Of a stretch of DNA of 64,000 bases, positions 32,727-41,678 are shown in pieces (the stretch's first letter is position 1; the number at the start of each line of letters is the position of its first letter). Below the pieces are notes generated by a model. The model searched no databases. It saw only the letters and a program-made list of their open reading frames with translations, and was not told where the DNA came from. Source of the DNA: CBDATA01 sp965215615 (GTDB taxonomy: Bacteria > Acidobacteriota > Vicinamibacteria > Marinacidobacterales > Marinacidobacteraceae). The translations under genes were made by a program, and so were the position numbers. Location: the NCBI GenBank assembly GCA_965215615.1, contig OZ244068.1, forward strand, positions 1,674,001 to 1,738,000, read 5' to 3'.

Positions 32727-35700
32727 CTACTCCGGGATCGTGAGCAGCGAGCCCTCCTTCGCGAGCGAGCCGTCCGCCACCAGCCCGTCGAGCACCTGCC
32801 GGAATCGCTCGACAACCGGCTTCGTCACCCGCTCGAAGCCGAACAGACGCGCCGCCTCCCGGGCCGCAGCTTCCGGCTCGATCCCGTAGCTCACCCGCGC
32901 CGCCTGGATCAGCGCGGTCGCGATCTCTTCTTTCGCGATCCGCTCCGGCTTGCGGAGGGATGGGGGGAGCTCTCCGCTGCGAACGCGGACTTCCGCAGTC
33001 GCGCTCTCTCGCCGCCAGAGGAATCCTTCCGCATCCATCCGGCAGAGGCCGCTGCGCTCCGCTTCCGCTACGCCGAGCCGCATCTGCTCGCGGATTCGGG
33101 ACCCGGTGCGCCCGACACCCGTCGCCTCGCGGATGCGCAGCAGGACTTCCTCCTCGTGGACCGGACTCTCCACCGCGACCACTTTCCCGATCCAGTCGGC
33201 GAACCGGGCGGCCGGCGCCTCGTGGAGCGGGGTGGCCAGGATGAGAATTCCGAGATCGGCCACTTCGTAGGGGCGGGTGGGCACCGCGACTTCCCGCTCG
33301 GCCTCCGGGGCGCGATCGAGCGGCTTCGCCCGCTGCGGCGGTGCAGGCGGGGCCGGGCCGGTCGTCTCGGAGGCTGCCCGGATAGCCGCCTCCACCTTCT
33401 TCATCTCGGTATCCGGGTCGCGGAACCAGTCGGTGCTCCAGATGCGGTGGATCGTCCAGCCCAGCCCTTCGAGCACCTGCTGGCGGAGCCGGTCGCGATC
33501 GCGGGCGGAGCGGGAGCTGTGGTAGGTCGCGCCGTCACACTCGATCCCGAGGAGGTACCGGCCCGGCTGGCGGGGATCGCGCACCGCCAGATCGATGAAA
33601 AAGCCCACCGAGCCGACTTGGTGCTCCACCTCGAAGCCGAGCGCCCGCACCCGGTCGGCGACCGCTTCCTCGAAGGGAGAATCGGCACCGCGCCCGGTGG
33701 TCCGGGGGGTGTCCAGCTTGCCGGTTTCGGCATATTCGAGGAAGGTCTTGAGCGCGGCGATGCCCCGCGCATCCGAACGCCGCAGATCGAGGTCCGCGCC
33801 GGTGAAGTTGCAAAAGACCACCGAACGCCGCCGCGCCCGGGTGATCAGCACGTTCAGGCGGCGCTCCCCGCCCTCGCGGTTGAGCGGGCCGAAGTTCATC
33901 GGCAGGTAGGTTCCTTCGACCTTGCCGTAGCCGACGCTGATCAGGATCACGTCCCGTTCGTCGCCCTGGACGTTTTCGAGGTTCTTCACGAAGAAGGGCT
34001 CTTCCGGGTGCGCGCCGAAGAATCCCTCGCCGCCGGATTCCTTCCGTCGCAGGATGTCCACCTCGTCCTCGATGCGCCGCGCCTGGGCGTTGCTGAAGGC
34101 GGCGACCCCGAGCGTGAGTCCGGGTGACTCGCGGGCGTGCTCCATCACCGCCTGCGCGATCCCTTTCGCCTCGGCGATGTTGATCCCCTTGCGTTCGTAG
34201 TGGTTTTCGGGGTTCTGGCGGAAGAGGAGCCCCGCGTCTTTCTTCCCGGCATCGGGGCTCGGGAAAACGATCAACCGATCGTCGTAGAACTCGTGGTTCG
34301 AGACCGCGATGAGCGATTCGTGCCGGCTGCGGTAGTGCCACTTGAGCATCCGCTCCGGCGCACCCTGCGCCGAGAACATCCCGAGGATGCTCTCCATGTC
34401 CGCCGTCAGGCTCCCCTCCTCTTCGTCCTCGTCCACCATCCGGTCGAAGAAGCTGGTGGGCGGGAGCTGCTTGCTGTCGCCGACCACCACCGTCTGCGCG
34501 CCGCGAAGAATCGCCCCGAGCGCGTCCACCGGCCGCACCTGACTCGCCTCGTCGAAAACCACCAGATCGAAGCGGATCGACCCCGGCGGGATGTACTTGG
34601 CGATCGAAAGCGGGCTCATCATGAAGACCGGCTTGATGCTCTGGATGGCGCGCCCCGCCTCCCGCATGAGACGCCGGACCGGAAGATGGCGGCTCTTCTT
34701 CTGGAACTCCCGCTTGAGCACCCCGAGCTGGCCGCCTCCCTCGTGGCGCGGCAGTCGCTTCCAGTGCTGTTCGGCGATCCGTGCCTGGTTCTCGTGGAAT
34801 TGCTCGGTATCCAGCTCGCGGAACCGCTCGACGACCCCCGCGTGGGTCGCCCCGTCGAACTCGGCGAGCGGGAGGCGATCACGGAACGCGATGTCCAGCC
34901 AGCCGCCATAGCAGGCGTGCTCGAAGCGCGCGGTCAGGTTCCGGGCTGCATCCGCTGAGGAAGCGGCGAGGGCCGCCACCTCGGGGATTCCCTCCTCCGC
35001 CCCGCGGTGTTCGTACTGGTTGAAGCGGACCACATCGAAAGCGGAGTCGGCATCCGCGTGAGCTTCCTGTAGCCAGCCCCCGAGAGCGCCGAAGTTTCGA
35101 TCCGCGAGCGGCCCCTCGTCACCGAGCCGGTCAGGGCGCACTTCGAGAAACTCCTCGAGATCCCCGAGCGCCCGCCCGAATGCCTCTCTGGCGGCATCCG
35201 CGGCTTCGGCGGAAGTTTCGAGCTCAGGGAGGTCGGGCCGGTCGTCGAGAAGGGCGTGGATTTCGGGAGCGATCCGCCCCTCGGCCAGATCCCGGTGAAG
35301 CGCCGCGAGCCATTCCGCCGCCTCGGCGAAACTCCGGTATGTCTCCACCCGGTCCCCGAGACGGAGCCCGGGAAACAGCCGTTCCACGAGGTCGGCAGAT
35401 TCCGCGACCTCTCGCCGCAGCCGACGGGCTTCGAGGATCGCGTCGAGGAGCTCGATCTGCTCGGAAACGGCCCCCGTTGCGGTATCGCGGCAGAGCCCGC
35501 CCACTTGGCGGCTCGCCTCCCGGAATCGTCCGGAAAGGAAGCGCCACCACTTGCTACCGACCGTGCGAAGCGTCTGGCGGATAGCCAGCACGTCCTGATC
35601 CCAAGCCTCGGGGATCAGAACACGGTCGCGCTCTTCGCGGATTTCGGCGTAGCGCCGGGCGGCCTCTGCCACCAGTCCGGCCGGCTCGGAATCGCGATGC

Positions 35701-37418
35701 CTCGCCCCGAGCAGATCCGGCGCTTCCCGGACCCGACGGGCAGTCCGTGCCAGTCGCTCCAGATCCTCCCGCGTCAGCGCGGAAAACCTTTCCTCGCAAC
35801 CCATCCGGCCGCGGAGTGCTTCGGAGCCTTCTTCGAGGCGGCGAAGGCTCGCCGTCACGCTCGCGACGAGCTCCCGGAGCCGGGGCGCATCGCTCGGGAG
35901 GAAGTTCCGACGGCCCGAGATCCACCAGCGGTGCCCGCCCGGAAGCCCGATCGTCGCCACCAGGGCCTCGATCTCCCGGACGAGCGCCCGGCGGCGAGCG
36001 AAATCCCCGGCAGTCCAGGAAGCCAGGTTTTCGATCCCGAGCGCGGCCTCTTCCGGATCGAGCCCTTTGGCTCTGAGCGCGGTGATCCGCCCCACGAGGT
36101 CGTGGGGAGTCAGCCGGCTCTCCCCGACCGGAGTGCCCACCGCTTCCGAATAGTCGTTGAGCCGCTCGCGGCTCGCCTCGAGGAGGGCGCGTCGCTCGCC
36201 CGTGTCCTGGGTCTTCGGGCATCCGAGCGCGAGGGTCCGCTTGAGCTCGTCGAGCACCGCCCGCTTGTTCGTCTGGTGGCTGTGGAGTTCGAGGCACGCC
36301 TCCCCCAGATGGACGGAGTCGAGGCGGCGCTTCACGACCTCGAGCGCGGCCATCTTCTCCGCGACGAACAGGATCGTCTTGCCGCGGGCCAGCGCCTCGC
36401 CGATCAGGTTGGTGATCGTCTGGGACTTGCCGGTTCCGGGCGGCCCCTGGATGACCAGATTGCGTCCGGCCATCGCATCGAGCACCGCGAGCGCCTGCGA
36501 GCTGTCGGCATCCACCACCGGATGGAGGCCAGCCTCCTCGACATCCCCCGTCCCCTCCCCGCCTGCCTCGAAATCGGGAGGCTCTTCCCGAAAACCCGCC
36601 TCGCTGAAGAGCTTCCGGGCGACCGGGTGCTCCGAAGGCCCGGCTCCCTCCGGCCAGCTCGCCGGGTCCAGATCCTTGTAGATCAGCAACTTGTTGAAGG
36701 AAAAGAAGTCGAGATGGATGTCGTTCCGCTCGACCGACCAGCCGTTCTGGCTCTCCACCGCGCGTTCGACTTCGGTCAGGTACGTCTCCACGTCCAGCTC
36801 GTCTTCGGCCGGCATCCCGGGGAAACGCACGTCGAAATCGGTTCGCAGCTTGGTTTCGAGCGAGAGATTGGGTTCGATGTCTTCTCCGGTCCAGGAGAGC
36901 TTGAAACTCTCGCGACCACCCGACCGGACGAGCTGCGCCGGCAGCAGGATCAGAGGGGCGCAGCGGTCGGCTTCGCTCTGATCGGATTCGCGCCAACGGA
37001 GCGTTCCGAGGGCGAGGAAGAGGAAGTTCACCCCCTGCTCTTCGGTCATGAGGCGTGCCTGCCTCGAGGTCTCGCGGAGGCGCAGGTTGAGGTTCGGGAG
37101 GGAGAGCGCGGTCTGGAGCTTGTTGTCGGTGTGCCTCGCGGCAGGTTCCGCATCGTCCGGCGGCTCGGCAAGGATCGCGAGCAGTTCCTCGGGAGCATCC
37201 GAGCGGGTTTCTTCCGTGTCTTCCCCGGGGAGGAAATACATGACGCGCTCCTCGCGGACCAGAATCCGGAACACCTCCCGGGAGAGTTCGTCCACGATCC
37301 GAACCCCCCGTCGCCTTCCCGGACGGAAGCTCAGTAGCGGGTTGCGAAACGAGAAGTCGAGAACGTCGCGGCGGGAGCCCTCGATGGCGAGCGCGACCGG
37401 ATCGGCAGCAGAGGACAT
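32727..37418 (-). CDS. DUF4011 / SF1 helicase / Vsr-like nuclease / DUF3320 protein (Hhe-like antiviral architecture)
   Basis: A 1563-residue protein. Residues 1 to about 300 are a DUF4011-type domain (opening DVLDFSFRNPLLSF). The helicase has Walker A GPPGTGKSQT at 325-334, motif II VVFDEAS near residue 953 with QTVVVGDSKQLPP, and later SF1 motifs (NVQGDERDVILISVGYG, LNVLITRARRR). A Vsr/MTES_1575-like endonuclease lies at about 1245-1335 (SPFEEAVADRV, GIECDGATYHSSRSARDRDR). The C-terminus is DUF3320 (IREATGVGRTG, LVADGSLAKEGSLL). This domain order is that reported for the single-gene Hhe defence protein. It is the fifth gene of an eight-gene minus-strand run, 4 bases after the permease; base composition is like the host. 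Confidence 0.9.
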   Translation of the reverse strand: MSSAADPVALAIEGSRRDVLDFSFRNPLLSFRPGRRRGVRIVDELSREVFRILVREERVMYFLPGEDTEETRSDAPEELLAILAEPPDDAEPAARHTDNKLQTALSLPNLNLRLRETSRQARLMTEEQGVNFLFLALGTLRWRESDQSEADRCAPLILLPAQLVRSGGRESFKLSWTGEDIEPNLSLETKLRTDFDVRFPGMPAEDELDVETYLTEVERAVESQNGWSVERNDIHLDFFSFNKLLIYKDLDPASWPEGAGPSEHPVARKLFSEAGFREEPPDFEAGGEGTGDVEEAGLHPVVDADSSQALAVLDAMAGRNLVIQGPPGTGKSQTITNLIGEALARGKTILFVAEKMAALEVVKRRLDSVHLGEACLELHSHQTNKRAVLDELKRTLALGCPKTQDTGERRALLEASRERLNDYSEAVGTPVGESRLTPHDLVGRITALRAKGLDPEEAALGIENLASWTAGDFARRRALVREIEALVATIGLPGGHRWWISGRRNFLPSDAPRLRELVASVTASLRRLEEGSEALRGRMGCEERFSALTREDLERLARTARRVREAPDLLGARHRDSEPAGLVAEAARRYAEIREERDRVLIPEAWDQDVLAIRQTLRTVGSKWWRFLSGRFREASRQVGGLCRDTATGAVSEQIELLDAILEARRLRREVAESADLVERLFPGLRLGDRVETYRSFAEAAEWLAALHRDLAEGRIAPEIHALLDDRPDLPELETSAEAADAAREAFGRALGDLEEFLEVRPDRLGDEGPLADRNFGALGGWLQEAHADADSAFDVVRFNQYEHRGAEEGIPEVAALAASSADAARNLTARFEHACYGGWLDIAFRDRLPLAEFDGATHAGVVERFRELDTEQFHENQARIAEQHWKRLPRHEGGGQLGVLKREFQKKSRHLPVRRLMREAGRAIQSIKPVFMMSPLSIAKYIPPGSIRFDLVVFDEASQVRPVDALGAILRGAQTVVVGDSKQLPPTSFFDRMVDEDEEEGSLTADMESILGMFSAQGAPERMLKWHYRSRHESLIAVSNHEFYDDRLIVFPSPDAGKKDAGLLFRQNPENHYERKGINIAEAKGIAQAVMEHARESPGLTLGVAAFSNAQARRIEDEVDILRRKESGGEGFFGAHPEEPFFVKNLENVQGDERDVILISVGYGKVEGTYLPMNFGPLNREGGERRLNVLITRARRRSVVFCNFTGADLDLRRSDARGIAALKTFLEYAETGKLDTPRTTGRGADSPFEEAVADRVRALGFEVEHQVGSVGFFIDLAVRDPRQPGRYLLGIECDGATYHSSRSARDRDRLRQQVLEGLGWTIHRIWSTDWFRDPDTEMKKVEAAIRAASETTGPAPPAPPQRAKPLDRAPEAEREVAVPTRPYEVADLGILILATPLHEAPAARFADWIGKVVAVESPVHEEEVLLRIREATGVGRTGSRIREQMRLGVAEAERSGLCRMDAEGFLWRRESATAEVRVRSGELPPSLRKPERIAKEEIATALIQAARVSYGIEPEAAAREAARLFGFERVTKPVVERFRQVLDGLVADGSLAKEGSLLTIPE

Positions 37419-37422
37419 CCGG

Positions 37423-39153
37423 TCAGGCGCGCGCTTCCACGACGACCGTCACCACGTCCACCTCGTTGTATTGCTGGTGGCGGACCGAGGCCGCATGATG
37501 GCGGAGAAGACGCAGGGAAATCTCCTGCTCGGCGGCGACTCCGGAATCACCGAGTGTCAGGAGCTGGTCCTCGAAGTTCGTTTCCGAAGGGGCCGCGACG
37601 AACTCCACTTCCACCGAGCGGGCATCCCCGCGGGCGGTCACCCGGAGCTTGCGGTCCGCTGTCTTGCGGTCCGCTGTCCCGTCCTCCGGAGCGATCAGCA
37701 AAAAGGCTTCCTCCCCGCTCGAACGAAGGCGCTCCCGCGAGCGGTCGCTCCACTTCCGCCGCTCGGCCCACCGGACGAGGAATTCATCCAGCCGGGGCAT
37801 CGCCTTCCGGTCCAGCGCGGCTTCGAAGCGGACCGCGCGGGGGCCGGTCGCGACCAGAAACAGCATCAACAGCAGGATCACCCCTCCGCCAGCGGTCATC
37901 CCGTTGCCGAGCAGGGATTCCCAGAACTCCCCGAAGCGACCCGGAAAGATGGCTCGCGACTGGAAACCCACACCCACCCAGTACGCGACTCCGACCACCG
38001 TCGCGGTTCGGAGATCCATGCCGTCGCGCGACGCGATGCGGAACCCGACCATGAACAGCACCGCGATCAGCACGAAGGTATAGGCGGCGATGACCGGATC
38101 CGGAATCGAGACGACGAGCGCGGTCGCCTTGGGCATGAACGCGAGCACGAGGAAGGCGATCCCGACGTGGACACCCACGAGCCGCGATGCCACCCCGGTG
38201 AGCTCGACGAGCGAAATGCTGGTGGAGTAGGTGGTGTTCGGCGGAACCCCGATCAGCCCGGAAAGGAAGTTCCCCACCCCGTCGGCACCGAGCGCGCCCT
38301 GAACCAGCCGGTAGTCGGGGGCGCGCTTCGAGCGCCAGGAGACCTGCTGGATCGCCACCGCATCCCCGATGGTCTCGACCGCGCCCACCAGGGTCACGAG
38401 GACGAACGCGGGAAGCAGCGCCCAAAAAGCGGGCCCGAAAGAGATGTCGAGGCCGGGCCAGTCGAAGGCCGGGAGGCCGAACCAGGCGGCCTCGGCGACC
38501 GCGCCGTAGTCTCCGAGGCCGAAAAAGGCTCCGGCCCCGGCCCCGGCGGCGACCCCGAGGATCGGCCCCCAGAGCCGCAGGATGCCGGGAGCCCGGAGCG
38601 CCATGGCCACCGCGATCACGAGAGTGACTCCGAACCCGACGGGGGCGGCGGCGGGAGGCGCGTCGGGAGCGGCGTTATCCATCATGTCGAAGAGGATCGG
38701 CATCACCGTGACCGCGATCAGCATGATGACCGCGCCCGCCACCGGCGGGGTGAGGATCCGGCGGACCGCCGCCATCCGATAGACGAGCAGGAACTGGAAC
38801 AGCGAGGAAAAGAGCACCAGGGTGGCCAGAAGGCCGGGGCCGCCCCCTTCGAGCGCCGCCACGCTGACCGAGATGAAAGCACCCGAAGTCCCCATCATCA
38901 GCACGTGTCCCGAACCGAGCCGGCCGAGCCGCATCGCCTGCAGGATGGTGGTGAGGCCGCTGATCAACAGCACCCCGAAAATCGCCCAGGTCACGTAGGA
39001 AGAAGCGGCCCCGGCGGCGCGCGCGATGATGACCGGGGTGAGGACGATCCCGCCGACCATCAGCACCGCCGCCTGGAACCCGAGGCCGGCGGCGATCAGC
39101 GGCGGCGGCTTCTCGTCCGGCTGGTAACGGATATCCCGGTCGCCAGCCTCCAT
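37423..39153 (-). CDS. NCS2-family nucleobase (xanthine/uracil) permease with extra cytoplasmic domain
   Basis: A 576-residue transporter. Residues about 18-455 form the membrane part with the NCS2 fold: GLGFQAAVLMVGGIVLTPVII at the start, SGHVLMMGTSGAFI, FVLVTLVGAVETIGDAVAIQQ and GVPPNTTYSTSISLVELTGVASR, the last two corresponding to the substrate-binding helices. Members import purines or pyrimidines with H+ or Na+. Residues about 460-576 are a soluble tail (RWAERRKWSDRSRERLRSS, EISLRLLRHHAASVRHQQY), resembling a degenerate histidine-kinase-type ATPase fold; ordinary NCS2 proteins are about 430-480 residues. It lies 6 bases after LdcA and 4 before the helicase gene. Confidence 0.85.
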   Translation of the reverse strand: MEAGDRDIRYQPDEKPPPLIAAGLGFQAAVLMVGGIVLTPVIIARAAGAASSYVTWAIFGVLLISGLTTILQAMRLGRLGSGHVLMMGTSGAFISVSVAALEGGGPGLLATLVLFSSLFQFLLVYRMAAVRRILTPPVAGAVIMLIAVTVMPILFDMMDNAAPDAPPAAAPVGFGVTLVIAVAMALRAPGILRLWGPILGVAAGAGAGAFFGLGDYGAVAEAAWFGLPAFDWPGLDISFGPAFWALLPAFVLVTLVGAVETIGDAVAIQQVSWRSKRAPDYRLVQGALGADGVGNFLSGLIGVPPNTTYSTSISLVELTGVASRLVGVHVGIAFLVLAFMPKATALVVSIPDPVIAAYTFVLIAVLFMVGFRIASRDGMDLRTATVVGVAYWVGVGFQSRAIFPGRFGEFWESLLGNGMTAGGGVILLLMLFLVATGPRAVRFEAALDRKAMPRLDEFLVRWAERRKWSDRSRERLRSSGEEAFLLIAPEDGTADRKTADRKLRVTARGDARSVEVEFVAAPSETNFEDQLLTLGDSGVAAEQEISLRLLRHHAASVRHQQYNEVDVVTVVVEARA

Positions 39154-39159
39154 CGTTCG

Positions 39160-40182
39160 CTAGAGGACCGCCGGTTCCAGCAACCGGATCGAACCCCGCT
39201 CCGCATCCATCTCGGCGTGCACCCCGAGCGGCAGGGTGAACTGCTCGGGAATGTGGCCGATCATGCTCCCGGCGAACGCCGGGATGCCGAACGGGAGGAT
39301 GTGATCGTTCAGGACTTCTTCGAGAGTGAGCGAGCCGTAGCTCGAATCAGGTTCGCAATCGGTGCAGCGCCCGAAGACGAACCCCGCGATCTGGTCCAGA
39401 ACGCCGGCGAGCCTCAGGGTGGTCATCATCCGGTCCACCCGATAGACCGCTTCCGCCACATCCTCGAGAAACAGGATGGCACCCCGGAAATCGGGGAGAT
39501 ACGGCGACCCGAGGATCGCAGTGAGCACGGTCAGGTTCCCGCCGAACAGCGGCCCGCGGGCGGTGCCCGGAGCGATCACCCGGATCCGGTGTTCGCGCGG
39601 AATCAGGTAATCGCCCGGGTCCGGAACGAGGTTCTCGAAGGGGCCGGTCTCGGCTTCCATCAGCACCCGGCGGAAGTGCCTGGTGGAAAACCGGTTTCCC
39701 GGACCCGGACCATGCATGGTGACGAGGCCGGTCCGGGCGTGGATGCCGGTGAGCAGCGCGGTTGCGTCGCTGTAGCCAAGCAGAACTTTCGGATGGGCGC
39801 GGATCCGGTCGTAGTCGAGCAGCGGGAGCAGGCGGGCCGACCCCCATCCGCCGCGGGCGAAGATGCCCCTGACTTCGGGATCCTCGAAAAAGCCCATGAT
39901 GTCGGAGGCCCGCTCCTCATCGGTCCCGGCGAAATATCCCCGACGGTGGAAGAAGTGCTCTCCGAAACGGGGCTCGAGGCCGATGGCCCGAAAGGCGTCC
40001 GCGAAGATTTCGCTCGGGGCGGTCTCGAAAGCGGCGGTGGCCGGGCTGGTCAGGCCGATGACATCTCCCTCGCGGAGGCGGGGCGGACGGATGAGACCGG
40101 TTTGCGCGACGGTGGGAGCGGGCCGGAGCGCCGTCGCGCCGAGAAGCGCGAGGAGTTGCCGGCGGCCGAGAAGCGGGCTCAT
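39160..40182 (-). CDS. LD-carboxypeptidase, peptidase family S66 (LdcA-like)
   Basis: A 340-residue serine peptidase that removes the terminal D-Ala from tetrapeptide murein fragments during peptidoglycan recycling. The catalytic triad of the family is visible: Ser138 in LLGYSDAT, Glu240 in ILFLEDVAEA and His310 in GSMIGHIPEQF. The N-terminus (RRQLLALLGATALRPAPTVAQ) looks like a signal peptide with twin arginine, so an exported form is possible, unlike the cytoplasmic E. coli enzyme. Its ATG lies one base after the stop of the alpha/beta hydrolase gene. Confidence 0.9.
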   Translation of the reverse strand: MSPLLGRRQLLALLGATALRPAPTVAQTGLIRPPRLREGDVIGLTSPATAAFETAPSEIFADAFRAIGLEPRFGEHFFHRRGYFAGTDEERASDIMGFFEDPEVRGIFARGGWGSARLLPLLDYDRIRAHPKVLLGYSDATALLTGIHARTGLVTMHGPGPGNRFSTRHFRRVLMEAETGPFENLVPDPGDYLIPREHRIRVIAPGTARGPLFGGNLTVLTAILGSPYLPDFRGAILFLEDVAEAVYRVDRMMTTLRLAGVLDQIAGFVFGRCTDCEPDSSYGSLTLEEVLNDHILPFGIPAFAGSMIGHIPEQFTLPLGVHAEMDAERGSIRLLEPAVL

Positions 40183-40183
40183 T

Positions 40184-40969
40184 TCATCGTCTCGGGACGA
40201 GCGGTTCGTCCCACATGGACTCGAAGAGCAGGTCGCGGTGTTCGTGGAGCCGGTGGTCGCCTCCCTCGATCTCGACGAGTTCGGCGACGGGGCACTCTTT
40301 CACGAAATCCCGGGACAAGGACACCGGAACCACCTCGTCGTCGCTCCCGTGGAAGATGCGGGCCGGAACCCGAAGCTCCCGTGCCAGGCGATCGGTGGGG
40401 TATTCCGCCTCGTCTTCCACCGCGGAAAAGCCCACCTCGAACGAGTTTTCGCCAACTTCGGCGACGAACCGGCCCGTGCTTTCCCAGTCCCTCCGCTCCC
40501 CTGCCCCGAGGCCGGCGCGGTAGCGGGAAAACATCAGGAAGGCGGGAGCGATCGCGTGGACCTGCTCGATGTCTTCCGGGTGAAGGGCGGCGTACCAGAG
40601 AGCGGCGATTCCCCCCATCGAGGAGCCGATCAGGGTGAAGGGGCCGGATGTCCGCTCCCGCAGGAAACCGAGCGCACGCCCCAGATCCTCGAGGTTGCGG
40701 GAGAGCGAGAGCCCGAGACAGTCCCCGCCGGAATCCCCGTGCCCCGTGCAATCGTAGGCGGCGAATCCGGGGCCGCGCCCGTGGAGCCAGTCGCGAAACC
40801 GGGTTGGCTTGCCGCCGCGACGATCCGATCCGAACCCGTGGAGAAACACCCAGGCCGGCGCATCCGGCACCCTTCCGGGAGTCCAGAAGAGCGCGAGCGG
40901 TGCCTGCTCCGGCGTATGGGCCGACACCCGCAGGTCGAGGGTTCGCGGAGGCGAAGGGGATGGATGCAC
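40184..40969 (-). CDS. Cytoplasmic alpha/beta hydrolase (YcfP/serine-esterase-like)
   Basis: A 261-residue serine hydrolase. HGFGSDRRGGK supplies the oxyanion loop, AAYDCTGHGDSGG the next strand, GSSMGG the nucleophile elbow, and FHGSDDEVVP and GGDHRLHEHRD the acid and His of the triad. It resembles palmitoyl-thioesterase ABHD10-like and other small esterases. The start is GTG 40969, eight bases after the UDG gene; the frame is open further but runs back through the UDG gene. Substrate unknown. Confidence 0.85.
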   Translation of the reverse strand: MHPSPSPPRTLDLRVSAHTPEQAPLALFWTPGRVPDAPAWVFLHGFGSDRRGGKPTRFRDWLHGRGPGFAAYDCTGHGDSGGDCLGLSLSRNLEDLGRALGFLRERTSGPFTLIGSSMGGIAALWYAALHPEDIEQVHAIAPAFLMFSRYRAGLGAGERRDWESTGRFVAEVGENSFEVGFSAVEDEAEYPTDRLARELRVPARIFHGSDDEVVPVSLSRDFVKECPVAELVEIEGGDHRLHEHRDLLFESMWDEPLVPRR

Positions 40970-40977
40970 GGCCGCGA

Positions 40978-41655
40978 TTATGACTGAGGAAGCCGCTCGC
41001 GGGCAGCGCGAAAGATCTCGTGGAAATCCTCCCGCTTCAGCCGGCCGGTGAACGTGTTCTGCTGGCTCGGGTGGTAACTCGACAGGAAGAGGATTTCCCG
41101 CTCCAATCGGGCCTCGGCCCCGTGCCCGAACCGGGGCAACGGCTTCGGAAGCGGGAATCCCGCCGCTTCGAAGGCGCGGAGAAATCCGGCGTGGGCCAGC
41201 GCACCGAGAGCGAGGACGACCTCGAGCCGGGTGGCGGCGAGAAGCTCCTCGACCAGAAACGGGCGGCATCTCTCGATCTCGGAGCCGAGCGGACGGTTGT
41301 CCGGCGGGGCGCAGTGGCAGATCGCGGTGATCCGGGTCTCCACGAGGCCGAGGCCATCCGAAGGATCCCCGGAATACGGGCGGTCGGCGAAACCGAAGCG
41401 GTGAAGCGCCTCGAACAGCCATTCTCCCGACCGGTCCCCGGTGAACATCCGGCCGGTGCGGTTCGCGCCGTGCGCCGCGGGCGCGAGACCCACGATCAGA
41501 AGACGGGGGTTCGGATCCCCGAACGAAGGGACGGCGCGGGCCCAGTAACGTTCTCCAAGGTGGCGGCGGGGCGGGTTCCGGGCGACCGATTCCCGGTGAT
41601 CCACGAGACGGGAGCAGGCGCGGCAGGAGGCGATCCGGTCGAAAAGAGAGTCCAC
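40978..41655 (-). CDS. Uracil-DNA glycosylase, family 5 (UDGb)-like
   Basis: A 225-residue base-excision repair enzyme that removes uracil and other deaminated bases from DNA. Motif 1 is GLAPAAHGANRTGRMFTG, characteristic of family 5 (Ala where other families have an Asp or Asn water activator). Motif 2 is SYHPSQQNTFTGRL. CRAC near the N-terminus and CHC further on can provide 4Fe-4S ligands. The GTG at 41655 is chosen because a longer start (41793) would overlap the divergent gene by 115 bases, and because a TGTAAT box lies 9 bases upstream of it. First gene of the eight-gene minus-strand run. Confidence 0.87.
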   Translation of the reverse strand: MDSLFDRIASCRACSRLVDHRESVARNPPRRHLGERYWARAVPSFGDPNPRLLIVGLAPAAHGANRTGRMFTGDRSGEWLFEALHRFGFADRPYSGDPSDGLGLVETRITAICHCAPPDNRPLGSEIERCRPFLVEELLAATRLEVVLALGALAHAGFLRAFEAAGFPLPKPLPRFGHGAEARLEREILFLSSYHPSQQNTFTGRLKREDFHEIFRAARERLPQS

Positions 41656-41664
41656 GTCGACCGA

Positions 41665-41672
41665 ATTACACT
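41665..41672. promoter_or_regulatory. Overlapping divergent -10 boxes (ATTACACT)
   Basis: The 8 bases read TACACT on plus (41667-41672), 6 bases before the ATG at 41679, and TGTAAT on minus (41670-41665), 9 bases before the GTG at 41655. Both transcripts would be leaderless and would compete for the same DNA. Confidence 0.5.
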
Positions 41673-41678
41673 CGACCG

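Noticed and set aside
37048..40638. A 1196-codon plus-strand frame opposite the helicase, permease and LdcA genes.
   Set aside because: Composition (runs of His, Arg, Asp, Glu) is that of an antisense shadow; the minus-strand genes have catalytic motifs.
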